NCBI RefSeq assembly: GCF_900115265.1
Contig: NZ_FOVU01000002.1
Span: 372,001 to 436,000 of the forward strand
Direction: 5' to 3'
Length of the DNA: 64,000 nucleotides
Source: Bradyrhizobium sp. Ghvi
GTDB taxonomy: Bacteria; Pseudomonadota; Alphaproteobacteria; Rhizobiales; Xanthobacteraceae
Positions 47,904 through 56,774 of this stretch are shown here, in pieces; the stretch's first letter is position 1, and each line of letters begins with the position of its first letter. The translations under genes and the position numbers were made by a program. Under the pieces are notes generated by a model that ran no database searches, had not been told where the DNA came from, and saw nothing but the letters and a program-made list of their open reading frames with translations.

Positions 47904-49019
47904 TCAAATCCGACGGCCTGCGGCGCCGAGTCGCGATTCGAGCCAGTCGAAGATGTATTCGTTGGCAAGGCTCGGATTGTCGGCGTGGGCTTGCGCCGCG
48001 CCGGTCTCCTCGGCGGTGAACACTTTCAGCACGATGTCCGAACTGCCGAGCCGGGATTTCTGCACGATCTGCTGCGCCCGGTCGGCCTTGAGCCAACCGT
48101 CCTCGCCGATCGTGATCAGCACCGGACATTCGGCACTGGAGGCCATCAGCGGTGCATGCGGCACCGGGACGATGCTGAGATCGCTCATCGCAAACCGGCT
48201 GGCAAAGAACGACCGCTCGTGCAGATCCCACAGGCCGCCGTCGCAGACCGCTGCGGCCAGACGCGGCTCCTGCAACACGGCACGCGCCACGAAGGAAGAG
48301 CCCCACCCGTCGGCCACGATCGCGACCCGATCGAAATCGACGTCGCTGCGCAGCTCCAGATAATTCATCACGCTGCCGATCGAGCTCTCGAGATCGCGAC
48401 GCTGCAACAAAATGTCGATGTAATCGTCGCGCTCCTCGCCGAGCAGATCGATCGCCAGCATCGCAAAGCCGCGCTCACGCGCATGCGGAGCGAGCTTCAC
48501 CAAAAACTCCTCTTTGCGATGTCCGGGCTCGCCGACGCAGATCACGGTCGGAGAGCGCCCGTTCGCCCACGGCGCAGGAAGAAAATAGCCTTGTAACGCA
48601 TGTCCTTCGACCCACGGGATCGTCACGACCTCGCCGGTCGGCCCGCGCGACGAGAGGTAACGGCGGGCGCATTCCTGCATCGCAAGCACCGCAACCCAGC
48701 GGCGCTCGTCGACCGGATCGAGCGGCATTGCGGCCGCGCCGTAGTAGTTCATCGCGCGCAGCCAGTTGCGCTGCGCGGTCACCAGGTGCCCTTCCGCGAA
48801 TGCCGCCTCGGCACGATGCCGGTTAGCCTGCGCCAGCTTCTTCCACTCTCGATGCCAGGACTGCTCATCGCCGCGCTTCAACTGCCGCGCGATCATCAGG
48901 CATTCGGCGATGGTCGCGCCGCCCTCCTGGGCCGCGGTGAGCAGCCGTGTGAATTCAGCGGAGATATCCTCTCTCTCCGGGCAGAGGGTAAAATCATCGG
49001 AGAGGCATGCGGGTATCAT
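47904..49019 (-). CDS. FrsA/2,6-dihydropseudooxynicotine-hydrolase-like alpha/beta hydrolase, nucleophile replaced
   Basis: 371 residues from the ATG at 49019. A helical N-terminal part (about 15-115, including a GGATIAECLMIARQLKRGDEQSW segment) precedes the alpha/beta-hydrolase domain, as in 2,6-dihydropseudooxynicotine hydrolase and FrsA. The oxyanion part GEPGHRKEEFL, the Asp in IGEDGWL, and the terminal His in AQAHADN are kept. The nucleophile elbow, expected as G-x-S-x-G, reads ADGWGSSF (236-243), with Gly in the Ser position. That makes normal ester hydrolysis unlikely. The start is uncertain; a TTG 15 bases upstream is possible. Confidence 0.8.
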   Translation of the reverse strand: MIPACLSDDFTLCPEREDISAEFTRLLTAAQEGGATIAECLMIARQLKRGDEQSWHREWKKLAQANRHRAEAAFAEGHLVTAQRNWLRAMNYYGAAAMPLDPVDERRWVAVLAMQECARRYLSSRGPTGEVVTIPWVEGHALQGYFLPAPWANGRSPTVICVGEPGHRKEEFLVKLAPHARERGFAMLAIDLLGEERDDYIDILLQRRDLESSIGSVMNYLELRSDVDFDRVAIVADGWGSSFVARAVLQEPRLAAAVCDGGLWDLHERSFFASRFAMSDLSIVPVPHAPLMASSAECPVLITIGEDGWLKADRAQQIVQKSRLGSSDIVLKVFTAEETGAAQAHADNPSLANEYIFDWLESRLGAAGRRI

Positions 49020-49268
49020 CGGAGCTACGCTCAATCGTGGCGTTACCCCTGATTCACTAAACTATTTTAGTTCGCCAACCAAGTTGGCTTGCTTCAAATG
49101 AAACATGTTTGAGATCACCATCGCTTGAACGCGGGAATATTGCCTTATGCGTGACCTTCCGTTTCGTCATAAGATGGTAAAGATCTGCACGACGCGAAGG
49201 AAAATGGACCGGGCGCCTCTTGCGATGACGGCCGTCATCCCTATATCCGCGCGCGATCGCCGACGGTC

Positions 49269-50240
49269 TCAGCCAAGCCGCCAGCCGACCTCCTGGGTAA
49301 AACTTTCATAGAAGGCGCGGTCGTAGGCCTGCTCCGGCGTCGCGCGTACGCGCTCGTCGAGGCGCTTTGCGTCTTCGCCCACCAGAATGCGCCATCGCTC
49401 GGCTTTCACGCCATCAAGGATGATCTTGGCGGCTTGTGCAGCGCTGGTCGGCGCGTCCTCGAGAAAGCTGCGGGCCCGCTCGGCGAAGGCCGCCTGAATG
49501 TCCTCGTCGGACATCTTGTCAGCATCTGGCACGCCTGCCGAGACCATCCGCTTGCGCGTCAGCACGACCTCGTCGGCGTTGAGGCGCGCTGATCCGTCGG
49601 TGCTCTGCACCTTGCGTGAATTGGAGACGATCGAGGTGCCGATATGGCCCGGCATCACCACCGAGCATTTGACATGCGGCGCGTGCAGACGGAGGTCGTT
49701 GATCAGCGCTTCGGTAAACCCTTTCACGGCGAACTTCGCCGAGCTGTAGGCGGTGTGCGCCTGGTTCATGCCGATCGAGGCCCAAAAGCCGTTGACGCTG
49801 GATGTATTGATGATGTGGGCTTCGTCCGCCTTGACCAGCATCGGCAGGAAGGTGCGGACGCCGAGATAGACACCGCCCCAGCAGATGTTGAAGGTGCGCT
49901 CCCACTGCTCGCGCGTGTTGGTGAACAGGCTGCCGCCACCACCGATGCCGGCGTTGTTGAACAGCAGATGGACCTTGTCCGTCTTCTGCTGGTCGGCAAG
50001 CTCGTCGCGAAAACGCTTGAGATGATCCTCGATCGCGACGTCGGCAACATGCGTCGTGACGCGCAGGCCCTGCGGCAGCTTCTCGACCTCGCAGAGCCGC
50101 TTGGTCTCGGCCATGGCGGCTTCCGAGACGTCGCACATCGCCACATTGCAGCCCTCGGCAACGAGCTGTCGGGCGAGTTCCCGACCCATGCCCGTGCCAC
50201 CACCGGTGATGACGGCGATCTTTCCAGCAAATTCCTTCAT
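49269..50240 (-). CDS. Short-chain dehydrogenase/reductase (SDR)
   Basis: 323 residues, a classical SDR with an extended C-terminus. NAD(P) motif TGGGTGMG at 12-19, NNAG at 95-98, catalytic Ser147/148, Tyr165 and Lys169 (YSSAKF). The length and the loop KMSDEDIQAAFAERARSFL resemble the subgroup of SDRs with steroid- or sulfoacetaldehyde-type substrates, but the substrate is unknown. It stands alone on the minus strand between the hydrolase and the DHDPS-family gene. Confidence 0.93.
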   Translation of the reverse strand: MKEFAGKIAVITGGGTGMGRELARQLVAEGCNVAMCDVSEAAMAETKRLCEVEKLPQGLRVTTHVADVAIEDHLKRFRDELADQQKTDKVHLLFNNAGIGGGGSLFTNTREQWERTFNICWGGVYLGVRTFLPMLVKADEAHIINTSSVNGFWASIGMNQAHTAYSSAKFAVKGFTEALINDLRLHAPHVKCSVVMPGHIGTSIVSNSRKVQSTDGSARLNADEVVLTRKRMVSAGVPDADKMSDEDIQAAFAERARSFLEDAPTSAAQAAKIILDGVKAERWRILVGEDAKRLDERVRATPEQAYDRAFYESFTQEVGWRLG

Positions 50241-50380
50241 GGGATTTTCGGCCCCTCCCCTTGTCGGTCTGTTTCTTCATCGTTGATGCGCCGCGACGTG
50301 CGCGAAATGTACCGGCGCCGCATCCGCAGGTAAAAGCGGATCGGCGCGGCGTCTCGACATTGGTTATTTCGGCGCGCGGA

Positions 50381-51289
50381 CTATTCGGCCGCTTCCACCC
50401 GCCCCCCCTTCACGGCGCCAAGCGCCTCCAGCGCCTTGCGGATCCCAGCCTGCTGCGCGCTCGATGCCTCCGGCATCGGCGCACGCGGATAGGTCATGGG
50501 CAGGCCCTGAAGCGTCTGCGCATAGCGCGTACAGGCCGGCAGATTATCGGCAATGATCGCGTTCCACAGCGTCAGCAGCTTCTTGTGCAGATCGAGCGCG
50601 CGCGGATGATCGCCCGCCTTAACCGCATCCCACAGCGTCACAGAGGCATGCGGCGCGGCGGTCAGGATCGCGGCAATCGAGCCGTGCGCCCCGAGCGTGT
50701 AGGAGGGATACATCAGGGCATCGACTGCGCTGTAGATCAGCTTGTCCGGGGCCATCATCATGAGGTCAGCGAACAGCTTCAGATCGCCCGCACTCTGCTT
50801 GACTCCGACGACCAGCGGCACCTCGGTCATGATCCGCGTCAGCAGCGCCGGCGACAGATATGACCACGGCACCACGTTGTAGATGATGATGGGCATACCG
50901 GTCTCATCCGCCATGGCGCGGAAATGCGCGACCATTGCCTCGTCATCAGGCTTGAACAGATAATGCACCGGCGTGACCTGGAGGGCTGCGACATCCATGT
51001 CGCGCACGAGCTTGCCGCGGCGGATCGCATCGCGCGTGGAGTCGACGATGATGCCGGCGATGACGGGGATGCGCCCCTTCACCGCCTCAACCGTCGCCGC
51101 CATCAGGTCGCGATATTCCTCATGGTCGAGCGTATGGCCCTCGCCGGTCGAGCCGCCGGCGGCAATGCCATGCGCGCCTGCGCCGATCATCCATTCGACT
51201 TGCGGCGCTATGAGTCGATAGTCGATCTCGCCATCTTTCCGGAATGGCGTCGTCATCGGCGGAATTACGCCTGATGGTCGTGCCTTCAT
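50381..51289 (-). CDS. Dihydrodipicolinate-synthase family aldolase
   Basis: 302 residues, the class I aldolase (beta/alpha)8 barrel. Schiff-base lysine is Lys164 in VVGVKQSAGD and the helper tyrosine is Tyr137 in IIIYNVVPW. The pyruvate-binding GGSTGEG at 45-51 replaces the GTTGE of true DapA, so lysine biosynthesis is unlikely; the family also includes N-acetylneuraminate lyase, and keto-acid aldolases and dehydratases. Start at 51289 has GAGGG six bases upstream. The C-terminal helix ends in polar residues. Confidence 0.9.
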   Translation of the reverse strand: MKARPSGVIPPMTTPFRKDGEIDYRLIAPQVEWMIGAGAHGIAAGGSTGEGHTLDHEEYRDLMAATVEAVKGRIPVIAGIIVDSTRDAIRRGKLVRDMDVAALQVTPVHYLFKPDDEAMVAHFRAMADETGMPIIIYNVVPWSYLSPALLTRIMTEVPLVVGVKQSAGDLKLFADLMMMAPDKLIYSAVDALMYPSYTLGAHGSIAAILTAAPHASVTLWDAVKAGDHPRALDLHKKLLTLWNAIIADNLPACTRYAQTLQGLPMTYPRAPMPEASSAQQAGIRKALEALGAVKGGRVEAAE

Positions 51290-51615
51290 GGTTTGCCCTC
51301 GCGTTTCCATAAGCCTGATGGCGGTCCCGCTCTCTTGCCGAGTATTGCGCCATGCCTCGAAGCGTATCGGCGCAGTCGTTGCTGTGAAGGGCTGCTGGCG
51401 CGGCACTGCCCCCACAATCGCTCATCGCTGCTCTATTACCTGTGGGTTCCCCGTAGTTCCCCGGCTTCGGTTTATGGGCAATCTTTTTACAATCCGAATC
51501 GTCAAATGGGGAACGCTGGGGCAAGCAGGTCCAGCCGGCGTGTCGTTTTCGACACAGCCTGTGGCACTCGGCTTGCATCCTCCTCGTGGTCGAAACTACC
51601 AATGAGGTGACTGGA

Positions 51616-51855
51616 ATGTTCATAACCGTCGTTGCCGTGCTCTGCCGGCTTGGCGCTGCTGCCTCGGGCAGCTGTGTCGAGGAAATCATAACCGACAGCA
51701 ATATGACGCCCGATATGTCGATGATGGCGTGCGCAGTCGGTGCCCAGGCCCCGCTTGCAAAATGGATGGACGAGCATCCGATCTATCATGCCAACTGGCG
51801 CCTCGAGCGCTACAAATGCGTGCCGGGTCATTACGAGATCAAGGGCCATGCCTAA
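51616..51855 (+). CDS. Small Cys-containing protein of unknown function
   Basis: 79 residues from an ATG at 51616 behind GAGG. The first 20 residues (MFITVVAVLCRLGAAASG) look like a weak signal or membrane segment. Cysteines occur at positions 10, 20, 39 and in RYKCVPG. No family was recognised with confidence. The 326-base gap before it (51290-51615) shows no other gene and must hold the promoters. Confidence 0.65.
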   Translation: MFITVVAVLCRLGAAASGSCVEEIITDSNMTPDMSMMACAVGAQAPLAKWMDEHPIYHANWRLERYKCVPGHYEIKGHA

Positions 51856-52007
51856 GGCCCCGCAAAACTACTGATATCGAGGAGACGCCCGAGGGCCGCT
51901 CTTGTCCCTCCGCGCGGCACGGTCAGCGCCAAACCTGCCAGGCCAAGCCCGCGAGCGCCAAAGTCTCGCGCGAGATGGCGCCCTTTGTGAGACGATCACC
52001 TCTCTCC

Positions 52008-52982
52008 TTAAGCTACCGCCCGCAAAATGATCGCACGCGCGCGCCGGCCCTCCGGCGTCGGCATCAGCGCATAATTGTGCGGCTGGTCCCGCCACAGATG
52101 CAGTTCAACCGGCACGCCCGCCGCCCGCGCCCGCGCGGCGAGATCGACGCTGTCAGGGTAGAGCAGATCGCGCGTGCCGGAGAAGATCGTCATCGGTGCT
52201 AGCGATCGGAAGGCGCCGTTGAGCGGGCTGACGAAGGGATGACCGACATCGAGCCCGCCGGCATAGAGCCGCGCCGCTTCGACGATGCCCGGTAGGTCCT
52301 GGATCGGATCGCGCGCGGCGATTTCCGCCTGCTCAGGACGGCTGACAGACCCATCCGCCCCCGGCGAGATCAACACCATCCGGTCCGGCTGCCGATGGCC
52401 GCGATCGCGCAGCCATTGACATGCGGCGAGCGCAAGACCCGCGCCGGCCGAGTTGCCCACCACGGTGACCTTGGCAGACCCTGCGTCCTCCAGCAGCATT
52501 CGCAACAGCTCGCCTGTCGCCGGCACGACGTCCTTCGCGGTCGCGCGCGGCGCCAGCGGATAGATCGGCACCACGCAGACGACGCCGGCCTCGCGCGTCA
52601 TCTGGCCGACAAAGCGCCAATGCGCCGGCGCGATCTCGTTGATATAGCCGCCGCCATGCATGAACATGACGTGATTGCAGCCCTCATGGCCCGACGATGG
52701 CGCGGTGTAATAGACCGGCCAGCCGCCCATCTTCGTCAGCACCGCCTCGACATTGCGGCCCAGCCCCGCCGGCTCGAACGAGGCCGGCTGCAGGGCCAGC
52801 TTCTGCACATGCGCCTGCACGGCCTCGGCCGAGGCAAGCTGCTGCTTGTAGGGAAGCAGCCGGAGCAGCAGGTTGAAGACTTGGCTCTGCAAGCTCGGCG
52901 CAGGATCGCGCCGGGCCGGCGGACCGAAGACGCAGCCGCCCGGGCAAAACTGCAAGGCCGACACGATCCTGGCAACGCTCAT
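52008..52982 (-). CDS. Hormone-sensitive-lipase type alpha/beta hydrolase (esterase)
   Basis: 324 residues. Motifs of the HSL/GDXG group are in order: HGGG at 109-112 (oxyanion hole), nucleophile Ser178 in GNSAGAG, Asp272 in GTRDLLYPD, and His302 in QPHNYALM. It is expected to cleave short acyl esters in the cytoplasm. The start at 52982 has GGGGA eight bases upstream. It is divergent from the TetR gene, which probably represses it (see 53052-53089). Confidence 0.93.
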   Translation of the reverse strand: MSVARIVSALQFCPGGCVFGPPARRDPAPSLQSQVFNLLLRLLPYKQQLASAEAVQAHVQKLALQPASFEPAGLGRNVEAVLTKMGGWPVYYTAPSSGHEGCNHVMFMHGGGYINEIAPAHWRFVGQMTREAGVVCVVPIYPLAPRATAKDVVPATGELLRMLLEDAGSAKVTVVGNSAGAGLALAACQWLRDRGHRQPDRMVLISPGADGSVSRPEQAEIAARDPIQDLPGIVEAARLYAGGLDVGHPFVSPLNGAFRSLAPMTIFSGTRDLLYPDSVDLAARARAAGVPVELHLWRDQPHNYALMPTPEGRRARAIILRAVA

Positions 52983-53051
52983 GGCCACATCCCCATCTGG
53001 CTCTTTGGACACGGCGACAAAGAGGCTTGCCGACCCGTCGCCACTCGCCGA

Positions 53052-53089
53052 TATAATGCGAGCATTCACTCGCTTTTCCTACTCGCATT
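53052..53089. promoter_or_regulatory. Promoter and candidate TetR operator between the esterase and tetR
   Basis: TATAAT (53052-53057) on the plus strand is a perfect -10; TTGCCG lies 19 bases upstream at 53027-53032. Two nested inverted repeats overlap it: GCGAG-CATTCA-CTCGC at 53058-53073 and AATGCGAG at 53055-53062 with CTCGCATT at 53082-53089. TetR proteins bind such palindromes around the start of transcription. Confidence 0.6.
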
Positions 53090-53103
53090 CAGATCACAAG
53101 ACC

Positions 53104-53724
53104 GTGGCCCGCAAACCGCCCACAACACCTCGGAAAAATGCCTCGCAGGAGCGATCCCGCGCCACGGTCGACGCGCTGATCGAGGCAACCGCTCGCATTC
53201 TGGTCCGGGAGGGTTTTGAGAAGACGAGCACCAACCGGATCGCCGAGGTCGCCGGCGTCAGCGTCGGTTCGCTCTATCAATATTTCCCGAGCAAGGAGGC
53301 GCTCGTCGCCGCCGTGATCCACCGTCACCAGGAGGAGACCATGGCGATCGTCCGCACCACGCTCTGCGAAATCGCGGACATGCCGATCGAGAAAGCCGTG
53401 CGCCGCCTCGTCACGGTCGCGATCGATGCCCACCGCATCAACCCGAAACTGCACCGCGTCCTCGCCGAGCAGATCCCCCGCGCGGGAAAGCTCGACACCG
53501 AAGCCTTCATCCGCGAAGTCCACACCTTGGTGCGCGCCTATTTCGAGAACCACCGCAAGGAAATGCGCAAAATCGATCTCGACATCGCAACCTTCCTCTG
53601 CGTCAGCACGATCGAAGCAGTGGCGCACAACACGGTCTTGAACCAGGCGGAGGCGTTACCGGAGAAGACGGTCCGGACGCTGGTGGATGAGACGACGAGG
53701 ATGGTGGTGGGGTATTTGAGGTAG
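53104..53724 (+). CDS. TetR-family transcriptional regulator
   Basis: 206 residues from a GTG at 53104. The HTH reads TVDALIEATARILVREGFEKTSTNRIAEVAGVSVGSLYQYFPSKEALVAAVI, a textbook TetR N-domain. The C-domain is helical and includes the H-R-V-L-x-E-Q-I region. The start at 53104 was chosen over an in-frame ATG at 53056, because that ATG lies inside the predicted promoter/operator. The gene is divergent from the esterase, the expected target. Confidence 0.9.
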   Translation: MARKPPTTPRKNASQERSRATVDALIEATARILVREGFEKTSTNRIAEVAGVSVGSLYQYFPSKEALVAAVIHRHQEETMAIVRTTLCEIADMPIEKAVRRLVTVAIDAHRINPKLHRVLAEQIPRAGKLDTEAFIREVHTLVRAYFENHRKEMRKIDLDIATFLCVSTIEAVAHNTVLNQAEALPEKTVRTLVDETTRMVVGYLR

Positions 53725-53837
53725 GCGGATAGCCAAATCCTATGGAGAGCGCGCCCTAGCCTGACGGATCGCGCATGTGACACCGGCGGCATGGACGCCG
53801 CGCCAACGGTCAACGTCCGGCAGATGAGTTGGTAAAA

Positions 53838-53883
53838 TGGTCGGAGCGAGAGGATTTGAACCTCCGACCCCTAGTCTCCCAGA
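53838..53883 (-). repeat. 3' fragment of tRNA-Pro, left attachment site of the mobile element
   Basis: On the minus strand the piece runs from the anticodon loop CTGGGAG (anticodon GGG) and ACTAG through the T arm (GGAGGTTCAAATCCTCT) and CGCTCCG to the encoded ACCA. The 5' half of the tRNA is absent: the flank turns into TTCAAT-type AT-rich sequence. This is how tRNA-targeting integrases leave a duplicated 3' end. The intact tRNA-Pro(GGG) should lie at the right end of the element, outside the window. Confidence 0.85.
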
Positions 53884-54066
53884 TTGAATTTTCGCATTTT
53901 CCGGCTTTTCTGGACTTTGCACAGAAATTCCAGAATATACCTCAAATCCCTGATATTTCGTTGTTTTTCATCGCAAAAACATGTATCGCGGTAGCTGACT
54001 TTTCCCGGACTTTCCCCGCGCCGTGCCTACATGGTGCCGACACGGGCTCTGACGGAGGCAGCTTTC

Positions 54067-55362
54067 GTGGGGACTTCGAGACTGACCAAGACGGTCGTGG
54101 CCGAGCTCGCGGCGCGAGAGAAAACGTTCATTGAATGGGACGCTGACCTCCCCGGCTTCGGGCTCCGGGTCACCCCCAACGGGGCCAAAGCCTGGATCAT
54201 CGAGTACCGCGCCGGAGGCGGCGGCCGGCGCGCTCCGTCGCGCCGGATGACGCTTGGATCAACCGCCACCCTGAGCGCGGAGAAGGCCCGCGGCGCTGCT
54301 AAAGACCTTCTGGCTGCCGCACGATTGGGCGCTGACCCGGCGAGGGACCGGCAGACTGCGCGCGCAGCTCCGACGATGGAGGAGCTGTCGACCGTCTTTC
54401 TCAAGCCCGAGACGAAGGTGGACCGCAAGGCATCGACCCTCGCACTGTACGATCTCTATTTCCGGGTGCACATCCTTCCCGCTCTTGGCTCAAAGCGCGT
54501 TCAGGACGTCACCGACGCCGACGTGGTCAAGCTTCACCGCGATGTCGGGACGGAGAAGCCCGTCACTGCGAACCGGCTCGTCAAGGTCCTCTCCGGCTTC
54601 TTCTCGTGGGCGATCGCTGACCAAAAAATTCGCATGGAAAACCCCACCAAGGGGATCGATCTGTTCCGCGAGCAAGGCCGCGAGCGATACCTCACCTCGG
54701 AGGAGCTGTCTCGGTTAGGGGATGCGCTCCGCGAGGCCGAAACGATCGGCCTGCCCCACCTGGTGGACGACACCAAGAAGGCGAAGCACGCACGGAAGCC
54801 GGAGAACAGGTTCACGAAGATCGACCAGTTCGCGGCGGCGGCAATTCGCCTTCTCATCTTCACCGGCGCTCGACTGCGAGAGATACTGCACCTCGAATGG
54901 CGAAACGTCGACCTCGAGCGCGGACTGCTCTTCCTCGATGACAGCAAGACCGGCCGGAAGCCGATCATTCTGAACGCGCCGGCGCTGCAAATCCTGACCG
55001 ATCTTCCTCGCATCGGGAAATACGTGATCGCTGGACAATCGGCGGGCGAAAAGGATGAGCAGCCTCGTGCCGATCTCCAGCGGCCGTGGGGCGCGCTTGT
55101 GAAGCGCGCCGGGCTAGACGGCCTGCGCATCCATGATCTCCGCCACACTCACGCCAGCGTTGGCGCTGGCGCCAATCTCGGGCTTCCGATCATCGGCCGG
55201 TTGCTGGGCCATCGCCACCCGGACACCACGGCAAAGTACGCGCATCTGGACAACGATCCGCTGCGTCGCGCTTCGGAGCGGATCGCAAGCCATCTCTCTA
55301 CCGCACTGGGCGAGCAGCCAAGTGGTGGCGCGTCGATCCACAAAATTAGCGAGGGGCGATGA
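54067..55362 (+). CDS. Tyrosine recombinase (P4-type integrase)
   Basis: 431 residues. The start is a GTG at 54067 with GGAGG eight bases upstream; an ATG at 54031 has no ribosome site. The N-terminal DUF4102-like arm-binding domain (FGLRVTPNGAKAWIIEYR) is followed by a SAM-like core-binding domain (about 105-190) and the catalytic domain. Catalytic residues: Arg269 (TGAR), Lys294 (DDSKTG), His356 and Arg359 (HDLRH), His382 (LLGHRH) and nucleophile Tyr391 (KYAH). It drives integration at and excision from the tRNA-Pro site. The stop overlaps the next gene by four bases (ATGA). Confidence 0.96.
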   Translation: MGTSRLTKTVVAELAAREKTFIEWDADLPGFGLRVTPNGAKAWIIEYRAGGGGRRAPSRRMTLGSTATLSAEKARGAAKDLLAAARLGADPARDRQTARAAPTMEELSTVFLKPETKVDRKASTLALYDLYFRVHILPALGSKRVQDVTDADVVKLHRDVGTEKPVTANRLVKVLSGFFSWAIADQKIRMENPTKGIDLFREQGRERYLTSEELSRLGDALREAETIGLPHLVDDTKKAKHARKPENRFTKIDQFAAAAIRLLIFTGARLREILHLEWRNVDLERGLLFLDDSKTGRKPIILNAPALQILTDLPRIGKYVIAGQSAGEKDEQPRADLQRPWGALVKRAGLDGLRIHDLRHTHASVGAGANLGLPIIGRLLGHRHPDTTAKYAHLDNDPLRRASERIASHLSTALGEQPSGGASIHKISEGR

Positions 55363-56213
55363 TGGTGCACGAACAGCTCCCCTCGCCCCACGAATGGACG
55401 CGCGCCAATCCGGACTGGCTTACGATACCGCAAGCAATGTTCTTCTTCTCTCCAGAGCACGTGAAGCCCGGAGCGGAGTTTCACGCCTTTGTTGAGCGAC
55501 GATATCGCGAAATGTCTGCCGAAGCCGAGAGCCGGTCTGTTGCTCAGTTATCCGATCGTGCCGTTTCCGTCCGGCGAGACCAGGTTCAGCTTGTGGTGGA
55601 CGGTTCGACCGGAAAAATGCACCTCGAACACGTTGAGCGTCATCAATCCTTGATGGCCGACGGCTACAGCGACGTGGAATATTTATTCGTATGCGAGCCG
55701 GACGCGCCCGGGCTCGAAGCCGTGGAGCCCGGTCTCCGCAGCGCCGTTGTTGAACTCGCATCGTTCGCGGTGAAGTTCGGCTTGTCTCAAAAGCAGAACT
55801 TCGCGCAGGCGCTTGAACAAGGCCACGCCATGCTCGTGGGACGGTGGCACGATCTCACAGAGCCGTTTCGACCCATCCACCCGGATCAGTGGCGGCAATT
55901 CTTGTTCGACCCTTCCTCCTCCCCAATTGCTCGAGCAGCGAATGGAGATGTCCAGATCTTCTCGCCAATGGTTATTCCGAGCGAGCCCACTTCCGTTGCG
56001 ATGGCATCACCACACAGCGGCGTCGACCCGATATTGTCTTGGCTGATCGATCAGATGCGCAGCAATCCCGACAAGCCACGCTCAAAGTCGAGCATGCTGA
56101 TAGAAGCTCGAAATCTCTGCGCTGATTTGTCCGAGCGAAAATTTTTTGATCTGTGGAAACCGGCGGTTTCTCTAAGCGGTGCAGCAGCTTGGAGCAAGCC
56201 GGGCAGGCGATGA
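55359..56213 (+). CDS. Unknown protein co-translated with the integrase
   Basis: 284 residues, start ATG overlapping the integrase stop by four bases. It begins with a second ATG directly after the first. The protein has no signal peptide or membrane segment. A Trp/Pro-rich N-terminal part (PHEWTRANPDWLTIPQAMFFF) precedes a mixed alpha/beta region and a C-terminal helical segment SKSSMLIEARNLCADLSERKFFDLWK that looks like a small HTH-type tail. I do not recognise a family. The coupling to the integrase suggests a role in integration, excision control or establishment. Confidence 0.75.
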   Translation: MMVHEQLPSPHEWTRANPDWLTIPQAMFFFSPEHVKPGAEFHAFVERRYREMSAEAESRSVAQLSDRAVSVRRDQVQLVVDGSTGKMHLEHVERHQSLMADGYSDVEYLFVCEPDAPGLEAVEPGLRSAVVELASFAVKFGLSQKQNFAQALEQGHAMLVGRWHDLTEPFRPIHPDQWRQFLFDPSSSPIARAANGDVQIFSPMVIPSEPTSVAMASPHSGVDPILSWLIDQMRSNPDKPRSKSSMLIEARNLCADLSERKFFDLWKPAVSLSGAAAWSKPGRR

Positions 56214-56325
56214 TTAATTGGTGCATCGATTTAGTGAAATCGTGACCGGGTTTTAATCCTACAAGTTTGCTGCACTTTCTTCCGCATCAACAACGGTTCG
56301 TTGAGTTGGCGGAAGGAAGCCCATC

Positions 56326-56628
56326 ATGCATCAGATTGACCAAGGTCCGGGCCAGAACGACGCGCGACGAACGCGCGGGCGTCCAAAAGGCTCGACGAGC
56401 AAGAGGCGCGAGAGCGCACCGGAAGCGAGCACGCCGGCTCCATCCGGCTACCACAAACCCGAGGCGGCCGCGGCGCGCATCGGTCTAACCCCAGGCACCT
56501 TGGCGAAATGGCGATGCGCCGGTACCGGACCGGCTTACATCCGGATCGGTGGTCGCATTCTCTACAAAGAAGCTGATCTCGACGCCTTCCGCGACGCTTG
56601 CCGCGTCATTCCTGGAGGGTCGTCCTAG
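56326..56628 (+). CDS. AlpA/excisionase-like HTH protein
   Basis: 100 residues. A basic Arg/Lys/Ser-rich N-terminal arm (RRTRGRPKGSTSKRR) leads to a winged-helix excisionase-type domain: YHKPEAAAARIGLTPGTLAKWRCAGTGPAYIRIGGRILYKEADLDAFRDA. That is the helix-turn-helix followed by the wing (IGGRILY) of the MerR-like DNA-binding 17 family. Such proteins act as recombination directionality factors or activators of the integrase gene in P4-type elements. Start ATG behind GGAAGG. Confidence 0.85.
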   Translation: MHQIDQGPGQNDARRTRGRPKGSTSKRRESAPEASTPAPSGYHKPEAAAARIGLTPGTLAKWRCAGTGPAYIRIGGRILYKEADLDAFRDACRVIPGGSS

Positions 56629-56774
56629 ACGATCACAAGTTGCAGCCGCGCCCGTCACAGTTTCCGGGCGCCGGCGCAGCCGCTGCCGGCGGGATGGACG
56701 CCGGCGGCACAGCGCCCGCAGGCCCAAGCCCCGGTGCCTGCGGGCGCATCCCTTCACCAGATCGAGGACCCGAG

